From Azospirillum agricola (GTDB lineage: Bacteria; Pseudomonadota; Alphaproteobacteria; Azospirillales; Azospirillaceae), in NCBI RefSeq assembly GCF_017876095.1, contig NZ_JAGINM010000002.1:124001-188000 (forward strand): a DNA stretch of 64,000 nt, written 5' to 3'. The translations under genes and the position numbers were made by a program. Positions 11,120-20,334 of the stretch are shown here, piece after piece. Below the pieces are notes generated by a model. The model was not told the origin of the DNA and did not search any database. It worked only from the letters and a program-made list of their open reading frames with translations. Positions within the stretch are counted from its first letter, which is position 1. The number at the start of each line of letters is the position of its first letter.

Positions 11120-12339
11120 CGGAGCACGAAACGCCCTCCGGGGGCCGGCTGGTCCTGAACCTGATGCATTTCGCCCGCGCGCTGCGCGCCGCCGGGCTGC
11201 CGGTCGGGCCGGGCAAGGTGTTGCAGGCGGTCGAGGCGGTGGAGACGGTCGGGCTCGGCAACCGGACCGACTTCTACTGGGCGCTGCACGCCGTCTTCGT
11301 CAACCGCCGCGACCAGAGCGAGCTGTTCGACCAGGCGTTCCATATCTTCTGGCGCAACCCCGACATCCTGAAGCGCATGATGGCGCTGATGCTGCCGACC
11401 GTGCGGACCGAGGCCACGCCCGACCGGGCCGAGATGGCCCAGCGGCTCGCCGAGGCCCTGCATGGCACGGGCAAGGAGGCCGAAGGCCCCGAGAAGACCG
11501 AGATCGAGATCGACGCCAGCTTCACCGTGTCGGCCGCCGAACGGTTGCAGGACAAGGATTTCGAGAAGATGACCGGCGAGGAGATGGCGCAGGCCAAGCG
11601 CCTGCTGACCCGCCTCGCCCTGCCGCTGGCCGAGGTGACGACGCGGCGCCACCGCCCCGACCCGGCGGGGCCGCGCGTCGATCCGCGCGCCACGCTGCGC
11701 CGCATGCTGCGCTCGGGCGGCGACCTTGCCGATCTGGCGCGCAAGCGGCGGCGCACCCGGCCGCCGCCGCTGGTCGTGCTGTGCGACATCTCCGGTTCGA
11801 TGACGCGCTACTCGCGGATGCTGCTGCATTTCATGCACGCGGTGACCAACGACCGCGACCGGGTGCACAGCTTCGTGTTCGGGACCCGGCTGACCAACAT
11901 CACCCGCCATTTGCGCCACAAGGATGTGGACGTGGCGCTCGACGCCGTGTCGGGCGCGGTCGCCGACTGGTCGGGCGGCACGCGGATCGGCACGGCGCTG
12001 CACGCCTTCAACCGCCAGTGGGCGCGGCGCGTGCTGGGACAGGGCGCCGTGGTGCTTCTCATTACCGACGGGCTGGACAGGGATGCAGGGGAAGGGCTTG
12101 CGGCGGAGGCCGAACGGTTGCACAAAAGCTGCCGGCGGCTCGTCTGGCTGAATCCATTGTTGCGCTGGGAAGGCTTCGCGCCGAAGTCCTCCGGCATCCG
12201 GGCGCTGCTGCCGCATGTGGACGATTTTCGAGCGGCTCACAGCCTGAACAGCCTCGCCGGTCTCGCCGACGCCCTGTCGCGCGAAGGCCCGCGCCGGCAT
12301 CCGGGCCTGCGCCGCTGGGTCAAGGAGGCGGCGGGATGA
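11116..12339 (+). CDS. VWA domain protein (CoxE-like)
   Basis: A 407-residue cytoplasmic protein with a C-terminal von Willebrand A domain. The metal-ion-dependent adhesion motif DISGSM is present in VVLCDISGSMTRYSRM (about residue 225), with the later SGGTRIG and ITDGLD loops that complete the site. The N-terminal half is helical (DUF58/CoxE-like). VWA partners of MoxR ATPases act in metal-enzyme maturation. It overlaps the MoxR gene by ATGA at its start and the split XdhC gene at its stop (12336-12339). Confidence 0.85.
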   Translation: MTEHETPSGGRLVLNLMHFARALRAAGLPVGPGKVLQAVEAVETVGLGNRTDFYWALHAVFVNRRDQSELFDQAFHIFWRNPDILKRMMALMLPTVRTEATPDRAEMAQRLAEALHGTGKEAEGPEKTEIEIDASFTVSAAERLQDKDFEKMTGEEMAQAKRLLTRLALPLAEVTTRRHRPDPAGPRVDPRATLRRMLRSGGDLADLARKRRRTRPPPLVVLCDISGSMTRYSRMLLHFMHAVTNDRDRVHSFVFGTRLTNITRHLRHKDVDVALDAVSGAVADWSGGTRIGTALHAFNRQWARRVLGQGAVVLLITDGLDRDAGEGLAAEAERLHKSCRRLVWLNPLLRWEGFAPKSSGIRALLPHVDDFRAAHSLNSLAGLADALSREGPRRHPGLRRWVKEAAG

Positions 12340-12665
12340 ACGACACCCTGATGGCGGACAACATCGTGGAGCAGGCGGCCGCATGGCGGGCCGCCGGCCG
12401 CAAGGTCGCGCTGGCGACCGTGGTCGCGACCTGGGGATCCTCGCCGCGCCCGGTCGGCAGCCAGATGGCGGTCGACAACGCCGGCTCGATGGCCGGTTCC
12501 GTGTCGGGCGGCTGCATCGAGGGCGCCGTCGCCCACGAGGCGGCCAAGACGATGGAGGACGGCGAACCGCGCCTGCTGTCCTTCGGCATCACCAACGAAA
12601 TGGCCTGGGAAGTCGGGCTGGCCTGCGGCGGGCAGGTTCAGGTCTATGTCGAGGCCGTGGAATGA
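12336..12665 (+). CDS. XdhC/CoxI family protein, N-terminal half as a separate gene
   Basis: A 109-residue protein equal to the N-terminal XdhC_CoxI domain: VVATWGSSPRPVGSQMAV and SGSVSGGCIEGAVAHEA match the family core. XdhC proteins bind Moco, help its sulfuration and insert it into the large subunit. Here the usual two-domain protein is encoded by two overlapping genes; the Rossmann half follows at 12662 with an ATGA overlap. Both halves look intact, with starts and no internal stops, so this is a gene split rather than a degraded gene. Confidence 0.82.
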   Translation: MNDTLMADNIVEQAAAWRAAGRKVALATVVATWGSSPRPVGSQMAVDNAGSMAGSVSGGCIEGAVAHEAAKTMEDGEPRLLSFGITNEMAWEVGLACGGQVQVYVEAVE

Positions 12666-13378
12666 AACGCGATATTCTCGACCGTCTGGTCGCCGCCAAG
12701 GAGGCCGCCCTTCCGGTGGCCCTGGTCACCGATCTGAACAGCGGCCTGCAATCGCTGGTCTATGACGACGCCGTGCATGGCGGATTCGGGCTGGAGCCCG
12801 ACCTGCTGGACGAGGTGCGCCGCCGCATCCGCCAGGACCGCTCCGGCCTGCTGACCGACCCGCAGGACGAGGACGGCTTCAAGCTGTTCGTGCATGTCCA
12901 CAACCCGGCCATGCGGCTGCTGATCGTCGGCGCCGTCCACATCGCCCAGGCGCTGGCCCCGGTGGCGGCGCTGACCGGCTACGACGTGACGGTGATCGAC
13001 CCGCGCGGCGCCTTCGCGACCGAGGCGCGCTTTCCCGGCACCAAGCTGAGCGACCTGTGGCCCGACGAGGCGCTGGCCGCGCTGAAGCCCGACGTCCGCA
13101 CCGCCATCGTCACGCTGACGCACGACCCCAAGCTGGACGACCCGGCGCTGATCGCGGCGCTGCGCTCGCCGGCCTTCTACGTCGGCGCGCTGGGCAGCAA
13201 GCGCACCCACGCGCTGCGCCTCGACCGCCTGCGCGACGAGGGGCTGAGCGAGGCCGAGGTGAAGCGGATCCGTGGCCCGGTGGGCTTGTCGATCGGCGCC
13301 GTCACCCCATCTGAAATCGCCATCGCCATCCTGGCGCAGATCACCTGCGTCCGCCGGGGAGAGAACCACCCCTGCTGA
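12662..13378 (+). CDS. XdhC family protein, C-terminal Rossmann half as a separate gene
   Basis: A 238-residue protein containing the XdhC C-terminal nucleotide-binding domain: a short N-terminal XdhC-like stretch, then LLIVGAVHIAQALAPVA and YDVTVIDPR (Rossmann beta-alpha-beta, about 80-110), YVGALGSKRTH and the ending GLSIGAVTPSEIAIAILAQ. The glycine loop reads GAVHIAQ where GAGHVAQ is more usual. It starts by an ATGA overlap on the preceding half and presumably assembles with it to load Moco into the CoxL-like subunit. Together the two genes are about the size of a single XdhC. Confidence 0.83.
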   Translation: MKRDILDRLVAAKEAALPVALVTDLNSGLQSLVYDDAVHGGFGLEPDLLDEVRRRIRQDRSGLLTDPQDEDGFKLFVHVHNPAMRLLIVGAVHIAQALAPVAALTGYDVTVIDPRGAFATEARFPGTKLSDLWPDEALAALKPDVRTAIVTLTHDPKLDDPALIAALRSPAFYVGALGSKRTHALRLDRLRDEGLSEAEVKRIRGPVGLSIGAVTPSEIAIAILAQITCVRRGENHPC

Positions 13379-13417
13379 CCACCCTGCCCTAACCGCCCCG
13401 AGGGAGCGCCCGCGTCC

Positions 13418-15058
13418 ATGCAGTTCGGCTCCGTCCCGCTGAGCGACGCCGAGGGCGCCATCCTGGCGCATTCCCTGCGGCGCGGCGCGGTCGCCTTCAA
13501 GAAGGGCCGCCGCCTGTCCGCCGCGGACGTCGCGGCCCTGCGCGGCCTCGGAATCGAGACGGTCATCGCCGCGCGGCTGTCGGCCGACGATCTCGGCGAG
13601 GACGAGGCGGCGTCGCGGGTGGCCGGCGCGGTGGCCGGCGAGGGCGTCAGCGTCGCCGCCGCCTTCACCGGGCGGGTCAACCTGTTCGCCGCCGAGCGCG
13701 GCCTGCTGCGGCTCGACGCCGCCCGGCTCGACGCCGTCAACCTGATCGACGAGAGCGTGACCGTCGCCACCCTGCCCGACCTGTCGCCGGTCGAGCCGGG
13801 ACAGATGCTGGCGACGATCAAGATCATCCCCTTCGCCGCCCCCGCCCGCTGCGTCGCGGAGGCGGAGGCCATCCTGGCCGGCTCGCCGCCGCTGCGCGTC
13901 GCCGCCTTCCGGCCGCTGACGGTCGGGTTGATCCAAACCAGACTGCCGGGCGTCAAGGACAGCGTGCTCGACAAGACCGTCGGCGTCACCCGCGACCGGA
14001 TCGAGGCGCTGGGCGGCCGGCTGGTCCACGAGGCGCGCTGCGGCCACGACGAGACGGATCTGACGGTGCGCATCGGCGAGGCGCCGCCGGTCGATCTGCT
14101 GCTGATCGCCGGGGCATCGGCCATCACCGACCGGCGCGACGTGCTGCCCACCGCCATCGAGCGGGCTGGCGGAACGGTCGAGCATTTCGGCATGCCGGTC
14201 GATCCGGGCAACCTGCTGCTGCTCGCCCGCCTCGGCGCCCGGCCCGGCGAGCGCCCGGTCCTCGGATTGCCGGGCTGCGCCCGCTCGCCCAAGCTGAACG
14301 GCTTCGACTGGGTGCTGCAACGGATCGCCGCCGGCTTGCCGCCGTCGCGGGCGGACGTGATGCGCATGGGCGTCGGCGGCCTGCTGGCGGAGATCCCGAG
14401 CCGCCCCCTGCCCCGCTCCGGCGCCGTCGCCGAGACCCCGCGCGCCCCGCGAGTCACCGCCCTGGTGCTGGCCGCCGGCCGGTCGAGCCGGATGGGCGAC
14501 ACCAACAAGCTGCTGGCCGACGTCGGCGGCACGCCGCTGGTCGCCCGCGCGGTGGATGCGGCGCTGGCGAGCCAGGCGGCCAGCGTCATCGTCGTCACCG
14601 GCCACCAGGGGGAGCGGGTCGCGGCGGCACTCTCCGGCAAACCCGTCACCTTCGTCCACAACCCGGCCTTCGCCGAGGGCCTGAGCGGCTCGCTGCGCGC
14701 CGGACTGGCGGCGGTGCCCAGCGAATCCGACGCGGTGGTCGTCTGCCTGGGCGACATGCCGCGCGTCGCCGCCGGGGTGATCGACCGGCTGGTCGCCGCC
14801 TACAGCCCGGCGGAGGGCCGCGCCATCTGCATCCCGACCACCCATGGCAAGCAGGGCAACCCGGTGCTGTGGGACCGCGCCTTCTTCGCCGAGATGGCGG
14901 CGCTGACCGGCGACAGCGGCGCCAAGCGGCTGCTCGGCCTGCACGCCGACCGGGTGTGCGAGGTTCCGGTGGACGACGCCGGCATCCTCTACGACGTGGA
15001 CACTCCGGAACTGCTCGCGCAGTTCAGGGCGCCGCCAGATCCAGCCAGCGCCGGGTGA
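13418..15058 (+). CDS. Molybdopterin-binding domain fused to MobA/MocA-like nucleotidyltransferase
   Basis: A 546-residue bifunctional protein. Residues 1 to about 345 carry a MoaB/MoeA-like molybdopterin-binding region (LIAGASAITDRRDVLP and LGLPGCARSPKLNGFDW). From about 349 there is a NTP-transferase domain starting LVLAAGRSSRMGDTNKLL, with CLGDMPRV as the metal-binding site. The latter resembles MocA, which makes the molybdopterin cytosine dinucleotide cofactor used by CO dehydrogenase-type enzymes; this suits its place at the end of the cox-like cluster. The last 35 bases overlap the convergent glutamine amidotransferase gene. Confidence 0.85.
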   Translation: MQFGSVPLSDAEGAILAHSLRRGAVAFKKGRRLSAADVAALRGLGIETVIAARLSADDLGEDEAASRVAGAVAGEGVSVAAAFTGRVNLFAAERGLLRLDAARLDAVNLIDESVTVATLPDLSPVEPGQMLATIKIIPFAAPARCVAEAEAILAGSPPLRVAAFRPLTVGLIQTRLPGVKDSVLDKTVGVTRDRIEALGGRLVHEARCGHDETDLTVRIGEAPPVDLLLIAGASAITDRRDVLPTAIERAGGTVEHFGMPVDPGNLLLLARLGARPGERPVLGLPGCARSPKLNGFDWVLQRIAAGLPPSRADVMRMGVGGLLAEIPSRPLPRSGAVAETPRAPRVTALVLAAGRSSRMGDTNKLLADVGGTPLVARAVDAALASQAASVIVVTGHQGERVAAALSGKPVTFVHNPAFAEGLSGSLRAGLAAVPSESDAVVVCLGDMPRVAAGVIDRLVAAYSPAEGRAICIPTTHGKQGNPVLWDRAFFAEMAALTGDSGAKRLLGLHADRVCEVPVDDAGILYDVDTPELLAQFRAPPDPASAG

Positions 15059-15725
15059 TCGTCCGCGTGAAGGCTTCGGCCGCCGGCAGATGGGCGTCGA
15101 GCGCCGCGTCCAGCCCGTCGAGCAGGCCGCGGTTGCGCTCCCGCGCCTCCTCGCCGAAGCGCGAGGCCCAGCCGCGCACGATCTCCCCGGTCGCCTCCGG
15201 GTGGAACTGGAAGCCGTAGGTGGCGCGGCCGAGGCGGAAGGCCTGCCGGCCGCAGGCGGCGCTGTGGGCCAGCGGCACCGCGCCCTCGGGGAACTCGAAG
15301 GTGTCGTAATGCCACTGGGCGAGCTTCAGCTCCGGCCCCAGCCCGCCGAGCACCGGGTCGTCGGCGGCCGCCTCGTTCAGCGTCACGCCATGGATGCCCA
15401 GCTCGGCGACCTCGTGCCGGTAGACCCGCGCGCCATAGGCCCGCGCGGCGAGCTGGGCGCCGAGGCAGATGCCCATCACCGGCCGGTCGGCCCCGGTGAA
15501 GGCGCGGATCGTCTCCATCACCGCCGGGAAATGCGGGCCTTGGGCATCGTCCCAGGCGTCCTGCGGGCCGCCCAGCACGACCAGCCCGGCAAAGCGGTCC
15601 AGCGCCGGGATCGCCTCGCCCTCGTTGGCGGCGACGGTGACGAGGGCGGCGCCGTTGTCGGCCAGCGCCTCGCCGACGAGGCCGATGGGGGCGGTGCGGC
15701 TGTTCTGCACGACCAGGATGCGCAT
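15024..15725 (-). CDS. Type 1 glutamine amidotransferase
   Basis: A 233-residue class I amidotransferase (GATase1 fold). The nucleophile Cys is in MGICLGAQLAARAYG and the catalytic His-x-Glu in FQFHPEATGEI, so the triad is complete. Free-standing members of this type act as amidotransferases or gamma-glutamyl hydrolases; the acceptor is not known here. I start at MRILVVQ (15725), where the fold begins; an upstream ATG at 15758 adds 11 residues and neither start has a well-placed Shine-Dalgarno. Its 3' end overlaps the molybdopterin gene tail-to-tail by 35 bases. Confidence 0.8.
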   Translation of the reverse strand: MRILVVQNSRTAPIGLVGEALADNGAALVTVAANEGEAIPALDRFAGLVVLGGPQDAWDDAQGPHFPAVMETIRAFTGADRPVMGICLGAQLAARAYGARVYRHEVAELGIHGVTLNEAAADDPVLGGLGPELKLAQWHYDTFEFPEGAVPLAHSAACGRQAFRLGRATYGFQFHPEATGEIVRGWASRFGEEARERNRGLLDGLDAALDAHLPAAEAFTRTITRRWLDLAAP

Positions 15726-15827
15726 GGTGGGCACGCTCACGTCATTGAAGGGCGACATCCTTTTGTGAGGCCGCCGCAGGCGGAGTTCAAGCCGGCCAGA
15801 GGCCTTGCAAGGCGGCCATGCGGCCCG

Positions 15828-16253
15828 TCACTCCCCCGTCGGGCCGCGCCGTCCCTGCTTGACCTCCGACCGCTTGGCCTTCCCCTCCAGCCGCCGCTGC
15901 TGGGAACCGTAGGTCGGCTTGGTCTTGCGGCGGATCTTGGGCGGCACCGAGGCGTCGCGGATCAGGTCGATCAGCCGCTCCCGCACATCCTCGCGGTTGC
16001 GGAGCTGGCTGCGGTAGCTGTCGCCCTGGATGATCAGCACCCCGTCGGAGGTCATCCGCGATCCCGCCAGCTTCGCCAGCCGGGCCTTCACATCCGGCGG
16101 GATGTTCGGGGAGGCGGCGACGTCGAAGCGCAACTGCACGGCGGATTCGGTCTTGTTGACGTGCTGGCCGCCCGGACCGGAGGCGCGGACGAAATCCTCG
16201 TGGAGTTCGCTCTCGTCCAGGCTGATGCGGGGGGTGACGCGGATCGTCGTCAT
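15828..16253 (-). CDS. arfB: Alternative ribosome-rescue factor / peptidyl-tRNA hydrolase ArfB
   Basis: A 141-residue release-factor-like protein that hydrolyses peptidyl-tRNA on stalled ribosomes. The GGQ motif is in ASGPGGQHVNKTESAVQLRF (about 24-43), and a basic C-terminal tail (RRKTKPTYGSQQRRLEGKAKRS) is the part that enters the empty mRNA channel in ArfB. The length matches the family (about 140). The ATG at 16253 lies 10 bases after the rsmA stop on the same strand, making a translation-related pair. Confidence 0.92.
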   Translation of the reverse strand: MTTIRVTPRISLDESELHEDFVRASGPGGQHVNKTESAVQLRFDVAASPNIPPDVKARLAKLAGSRMTSDGVLIIQGDSYRSQLRNREDVRERLIDLIRDASVPPKIRRKTKPTYGSQQRRLEGKAKRSEVKQGRRGPTGE

Positions 16254-16263
16254 GAGGGAGCCA

Positions 16264-17157
16264 TCACGACGTCTCCACCGGATTCCGCGCGCGGTGGGCG
16301 CGGGCCAGCGCGGCGAAGCCGGCGACGTCGATCTCCTCGGCCCGCGCGGTCGGGGCGATGCCGACCTCCTCCAGCAGCGCCTCGGCGTTGCCAAGCGACT
16401 TCAGGCTCTGGCGCAGCATCTTGCGGCGCTGGCCGAAGGCGGCGGCGGTCACCTGCTCCAAAGCCTTCCAGTCGGCCGGCTCCGGGTTGGCGCGCGGTGT
16501 CAGCTGGACGACCGTCGATTCGACCTTGGGCGGCGGAGTGAAGGCGCGCGGCGGCAGGTTGAACAGAACCCGCGCGTCCGACCGCCACTGCGTGATGACC
16601 GACAGCCGGCCATAGGCCTTGCTGCCGGGCCGCGCCACCAGCCGGTCGGCGACCTCCTTCTGGAACATCAGGGTCAGGCTGACGTAGGAGTCGATGCGCG
16701 CCAGCCAGCCGAGCAGCAGCGGCGTCGCCACATTGTAGGGCAGGTTGGCGACGATGGCGCGCGGCGCCGGGGCCAGCGCCTCCGGATCGACGGTCAGCGC
16801 GTCGGCCTCGACGATGCTCAGCCGGCCGGCGGCGGCGTCGACCACGTCCTGGAGCGCCTCGATGAAGCGGCGGTCGCGCTCGATGGCGATCACCTTCACC
16901 GCGTCGGTCGCCAGCAGGGCGCGGGTCAGGCCGCCGGGGCCGGGGCCGACCTCGATCGCGGTGACGCCCTTCATGGGGCCGGCCGAGCGGGCGATGCGCC
17001 CCGTCAGGTTCAGGTCGAGCAGGAAATTCTGCCCGAGCGACTTCTTCGCCCCCAGGTCGAAGCGCGCGATCACGTCGCGCAGCGGCGGCAGGGCGTGCGG
17101 GTCGAAGGTCGGGGTGGCGGCGGAATCGGTCGCGGGGGCGGCAGTCGGGTCGGTCAT
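16264..17157 (-). CDS. rsmA: 16S rRNA (adenine1518/1519-N6) dimethyltransferase
   Basis: A 297-residue KsgA/RsmA enzyme that dimethylates two adenines in helix 45 of 16S rRNA during 30S maturation. Markers are [10 protein letters not shown] (about 38-47), the SAM loop [14 protein letters not shown], and the catalytic [11 protein letters not shown]. An N-terminal extension of about 20 Ala/Pro/Thr-rich residues precedes the usual start. The ATG at 17157 is used. It lies directly upstream of arfB on the same strand and downstream of a secreted protein gene. Confidence 0.95.
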   Translation of the reverse strand: MTDPTAAPATDSAATPTFDPHALPPLRDVIARFDLGAKKSLGQNFLLDLNLTGRIARSAGPMKGVTAIEVGPGPGGLTRALLATDAVKVIAIERDRRFIEALQDVVDAAAGRLSIVEADALTVDPEALAPAPRAIVANLPYNVATPLLLGWLARIDSYVSLTLMFQKEVADRLVARPGSKAYGRLSVITQWRSDARVLFNLPPRAFTPPPKVESTVVQLTPRANPEPADWKALEQVTAAAFGQRRKMLRQSLKSLGNAEALLEEVGIAPTARAEEIDVAGFAALARAHRARNPVETS

Positions 17158-17188
17158 GCCCGTCTTATAAGCCGCCGCCGCGCCGCCG

Positions 17189-17785
17189 TCAGCCCTCCAC
17201 GCGCAGGGCGATGCCGGAAGGCGGGGAGTCGAGCCGGCCGGTGCAGGTGACGCGGCGGGAATCCTCGAAGGCGTCGGCCGCCCGCGCACCGACCGTAACC
17301 TGCAAGGCGACGCGGTCGGCCATCTGTTCCCCCAGATCCGGCGGGCGGCTGGCGAAGCGGGCCTCGTGGCCGAACAGATTCTCCAGATACCAGCTCGCCC
17401 CGCCCGAGCCCTGCGGCGCGCCATGGACCAGCGCCGCGGCCAGACGTCCGAACAGCTCGACGCAGACCGCGTCGGTGCGGTTGGCCGGCGGCTCGACGAA
17501 GCTGGCGTAGGCGACGATGCGGCGGTCCTGCGGGCGGTAGAACACCCCGCTGCGGGCCAAGGTGGAGCGCCCGCCATGCGCCGCCTCCCCCGCCGCGTAG
17601 TCGAGATCCCCGCGCAGCCTGGCGATGCCCCAGTCCAGCAGGGTCATCGGCTCGCCCGACAGCCAGTCGAGCGCGTCGCGCCGGGAGACGCTCTGGGCGC
17701 CGACGCTCTGAGCGCCAGCCGGCCCCGCCGCCAGCGTTCCCCCCACCAGCCCGGCCAGCAGAGCGAACCAGAGGGGACGGGGCAT
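17189..17785 (-). CDS. Secreted protein of unknown function
   Basis: A 198-residue protein not recognised as a known family. It has a clear signal peptide ([25 protein letters not shown]), followed by a short direct repeat QSVGAQSV. The mature part is about 170 residues with two Cys (AVCVELFG and RVTCTGRL), which could form a disulfide in the periplasm. It mentions no obvious catalytic motif. It sits 10 bases after the alpha/beta hydrolase stop and 31 bases before rsmA on the same strand, so it may share their transcript. Confidence 0.6.
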   Translation of the reverse strand: MPRPLWFALLAGLVGGTLAAGPAGAQSVGAQSVSRRDALDWLSGEPMTLLDWGIARLRGDLDYAAGEAAHGGRSTLARSGVFYRPQDRRIVAYASFVEPPANRTDAVCVELFGRLAAALVHGAPQGSGGASWYLENLFGHEARFASRPPDLGEQMADRVALQVTVGARAADAFEDSRRVTCTGRLDSPPSGIALRVEG

Positions 17786-17795
17786 CGGGACCGCC

Positions 17796-18653
17796 TCAGG
17801 CGTCGAGGAGGAAGTCGCGGACCACGGCGATCTGGTCCTCGCTCATCAGCGCCGGCGCATGGCCGGTGTGGGCGAACTCGACCACGCGCACGCCCGGTCC
17901 GGCGCCGGGGCCGCGCCGGGTCATCTCCTCGGCGGTCTCGGCGCTCAGAAGGTCGGAATCGGCGCCGCGCAGCACCAGCACCGGGCATTGGATGCGGTCC
18001 CACAGCGCCCAGAGATCGACATCGTTCATCGGCTGGTTCTTGAACGCCTCGGCGATGCCGGGGTCGTAGGCAAGGCCGTAGCGGCCGTCCGGGCGGCGGC
18101 GCGCGCTGTGCTCCGCCATGTGGCGCCAGCAGGCGTCGGACAGCCGGCCGAACCCCATCAGGACGAAGCGCAGGTAGGATTCGACGGCCGGCAGATCCTC
18201 GAACACCGGATCCTTGCCGACATAGTCGGCGATGCGCTGGAGCCCGGCCTTGGCGATGAAGGGGCCGACGTCGTTGATGACCAGCCGGCGGATCGGGCTG
18301 TTCGGCTGGGCCGCCAGCGTCATGCCGATCAGCCCGCCCATCGAGGTGCCGACCCAGTCGACCTCCTCCACCCCCAGCCGGGCGATCAGGCCGGCCATGT
18401 CGGCGCAATATTGCGGATAGCCGTAGAGCGACGGCACCGGCAGCCAGCCGCTGCGCCCGCGCCCGACGACATCCGGGCAGGCGACCCGGCGGCGGTCGGC
18501 CAGCGCCAGGGCCAGATGGTCGAAATCGCGCCCGTTGCGGGTCAGGCCATGGACGCAGACCACGGTGCGCGCCGCGTCGTCGCGTCCCCATTGCGTGTAG
18601 GCCACCCGATGGAACCCGGCGGCGCTGAGGCCAAGGAAGCTGCGTTCGGACAT
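17796..18653 (-). CDS. Alpha/beta hydrolase
   Basis: A 285-residue alpha/beta-hydrolase-fold protein. The oxyanion region is VCVHGLTRNGRDF, the nucleophile elbow is GTSMGG, the acid lies in the RGADSDLL strand, and the His is in FAHTGHAPALM. This set is complete, so an active esterase or C-C hydrolase type enzyme is likely; the substrate cannot be told. The ATG at 18653 (MSERSFLG) starts the fold cleanly; the open frame extends further upstream without support. It lies in a leftward run with the lytic transglycosylase and rsmA. Confidence 0.85.
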   Translation of the reverse strand: MSERSFLGLSAAGFHRVAYTQWGRDDAARTVVCVHGLTRNGRDFDHLALALADRRRVACPDVVGRGRSGWLPVPSLYGYPQYCADMAGLIARLGVEEVDWVGTSMGGLIGMTLAAQPNSPIRRLVINDVGPFIAKAGLQRIADYVGKDPVFEDLPAVESYLRFVLMGFGRLSDACWRHMAEHSARRRPDGRYGLAYDPGIAEAFKNQPMNDVDLWALWDRIQCPVLVLRGADSDLLSAETAEEMTRRGPGAGPGVRVVEFAHTGHAPALMSEDQIAVVRDFLLDA

Positions 18654-18709
18654 CGGCACGGGGCGGGGTCTCCTGATGATCCGGGTGTTCGGCCGGGTAC
18701 GTTCGGCTC

Positions 18710-19570
18710 TCAGCCCTTTTTCGGCGATTTGGCGGGGCGTGGCAACTCCGCAGCCGCGCCGGCGGCGAACAGCGGCGAGGGATCGGCCGCGCGGTCGTCG
18801 AAGGGGTGGCGCTCCGCGCCGTAGACGCGGCGGATGATGCGCACGTAGTTGCGCGTCTCCTCGTAGGGCGGCACGCCCTTGAAACGGTCGACCGCCCGCT
18901 CCCCGGCGTTGTAACCGGCGAGCGCCAGCGTCACGTCGCCCTGGAAATAGCTCAGCAGCCAGCGCAGGTACCGCACCCCGCCGGTGATGTTCTGCGCCGG
19001 ATCGAAGACGTTGCCGACGCCGAAGCGGTCGGCGGTGTCGGGGATGAGCTGCATCAGACCGGCGGCCTCCTTGGGCGACACCGCGTCGGTGCGGAAGGCG
19101 CTCTCCGCCTGGATCACCGCCAGCACCAGCGCCGGATCGACGCCATGCTTGGGAGCGATGGCGTTGACCAGCCGGACGATCTCGGCCGGCGGCGCCGACG
19201 GTTCGCGCACCGGGCCGGCGCCGGGCCGGCACCAGGGGCGGATGCGTCCCATGCGGCCGGGGACATAGTTGGCGAGACGCCGCGCCTCGCCATGCCCGAG
19301 CGAGGCCGCCGCGCGCAGCCACGCGGTGCCGAGCCGGCGGTTCTTGGTGACGCCGACCCCGAACAGATAGCGGCGGGCCAGCCGGAAGGCGGCGTCGGCG
19401 TTTCCCTGCTCCGCCGCCTCGCAATCCGTCGAGCGCTTGGGCAGGGAGGACGGCCGGGCCGGCGCGGCGAGTTCCGCCACGGATGACGCGGGCTTGTCGG
19501 CCGCCAGGGCCGCGGGCGCCGCCAAGGCGAGAAGCCCGGCCAACACCACCGGGACGACGCGACCGTTCAA
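18710..19570 (-). CDS. Lytic transglycosylase with Sel1-like repeat
   Basis: A 286-residue exported murein hydrolase. After a signal peptide (VVPVVLAGLLALAAPAALA) there is a Sel1/TPR-like repeat (about 55-90: GNADAAFRLARRYLFGVGV and LGTAWLRAAASLGHGEARRLA), then an SLT domain with the catalytic Glu in VIQAESAFRTDAVSPKEAAG, GLMQLIPDTA, and AGYNAGERAV. It would cleave peptidoglycan glycan strands in the periplasm. I chose the TTG at 19570 because GGAGG and AAGGG lie just upstream and the signal peptide begins there; an ATG at 19657 would add 29 Arg/Cys-rich residues. Confidence 0.87.
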   Translation of the reverse strand: MNGRVVPVVLAGLLALAAPAALAADKPASSVAELAAPARPSSLPKRSTDCEAAEQGNADAAFRLARRYLFGVGVTKNRRLGTAWLRAAASLGHGEARRLANYVPGRMGRIRPWCRPGAGPVREPSAPPAEIVRLVNAIAPKHGVDPALVLAVIQAESAFRTDAVSPKEAAGLMQLIPDTADRFGVGNVFDPAQNITGGVRYLRWLLSYFQGDVTLALAGYNAGERAVDRFKGVPPYEETRNYVRIIRRVYGAERHPFDDRAADPSPLFAAGAAAELPRPAKSPKKG

Positions 19571-19688
19571 CCCTTCATCCTCCGAATCCGCACAGGCACA
19601 CGCCCGACAGGCACGGGGGCGCCGCGCAAGTATGGGGTCGCCGGCCCGACTCGGCAAGGTCGGGGCAGGGTTGCACCGACTCTTGTCC

Positions 19689-20210
19689 CTACCCCGCCCC
19701 GCGCAGCGCCGCCGCGAGGCGCCGCGCCGCCGCGCCGATCCGCTTCGCGGCGCGCCGGGCGGCCTGCCAGGGCGGCAGCGACTTCAGCCAGTCGAGCCAG
19801 CGGACCGCGCGCAGGAACAGCCAGGCAAACCAGGGAATCGTCATCAGCTTGGCGCGGGTCAGGTGGAACAGCCGCTCGACCAGCGTGATCTTCACCAGCT
19901 CGGCCCCCGCCAGCACCAGGATCCCGGTCAGCGGGCGCCCGGTGGCGAGCAGCCAGGCGGCGGCCGGCTTGGCCGGCTCCAGCAACGCCAGCGGCACCAG
20001 GACCAGCGCCAGCGACGGGTAGCGCCCCAGCCCGCCGACCCACAGCGCGAACCGCGCGAAGACCGGCAGCCGCCCGATCCATCGGGCGAAGGGCTTCACC
20101 ACCCAATAGACCAACGCGTCGACCAGGAAATACAGCAGGGCCAGCGCCGTCACCAGCGGCCGCAGGGCACGCCTGGCAACGGTCGGGAAATGCGGGAAAA
20201 TCCTACTCAT
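19689..20210 (-). CDS. Predicted membrane protein of unknown function
   Basis: A 173-residue basic protein with about three hydrophobic segments (ALALLYFLVDALVYWVV, YPSLALVLVPLALL and PLTGILVLAGAELVKITLV), followed by an amphipathic Arg/Lys/Ala-rich tail that probably lies along the cytoplasmic face. I do not recognise the family. It lies between the lytic transglycosylase gene (same strand) and the divergent hybrid kinase gene, and seems to be monocistronic. Confidence 0.6.
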   Translation of the reverse strand: MSRIFPHFPTVARRALRPLVTALALLYFLVDALVYWVVKPFARWIGRLPVFARFALWVGGLGRYPSLALVLVPLALLEPAKPAAAWLLATGRPLTGILVLAGAELVKITLVERLFHLTRAKLMTIPWFAWLFLRAVRWLDWLKSLPPWQAARRAAKRIGAAARRLAAALRGAG

Positions 20211-20334
20211 TGGTCATACCCATCCGGACGGCCTAGAACGTTTTCTACCACGAAGGAAGGCCTTTCGTTGGGTTGGTGGGGGTGGCACGCTCGCCCAAAT
20301 TGTCCATACGGGGGCGGGAACTCTTCCCCGTCCA

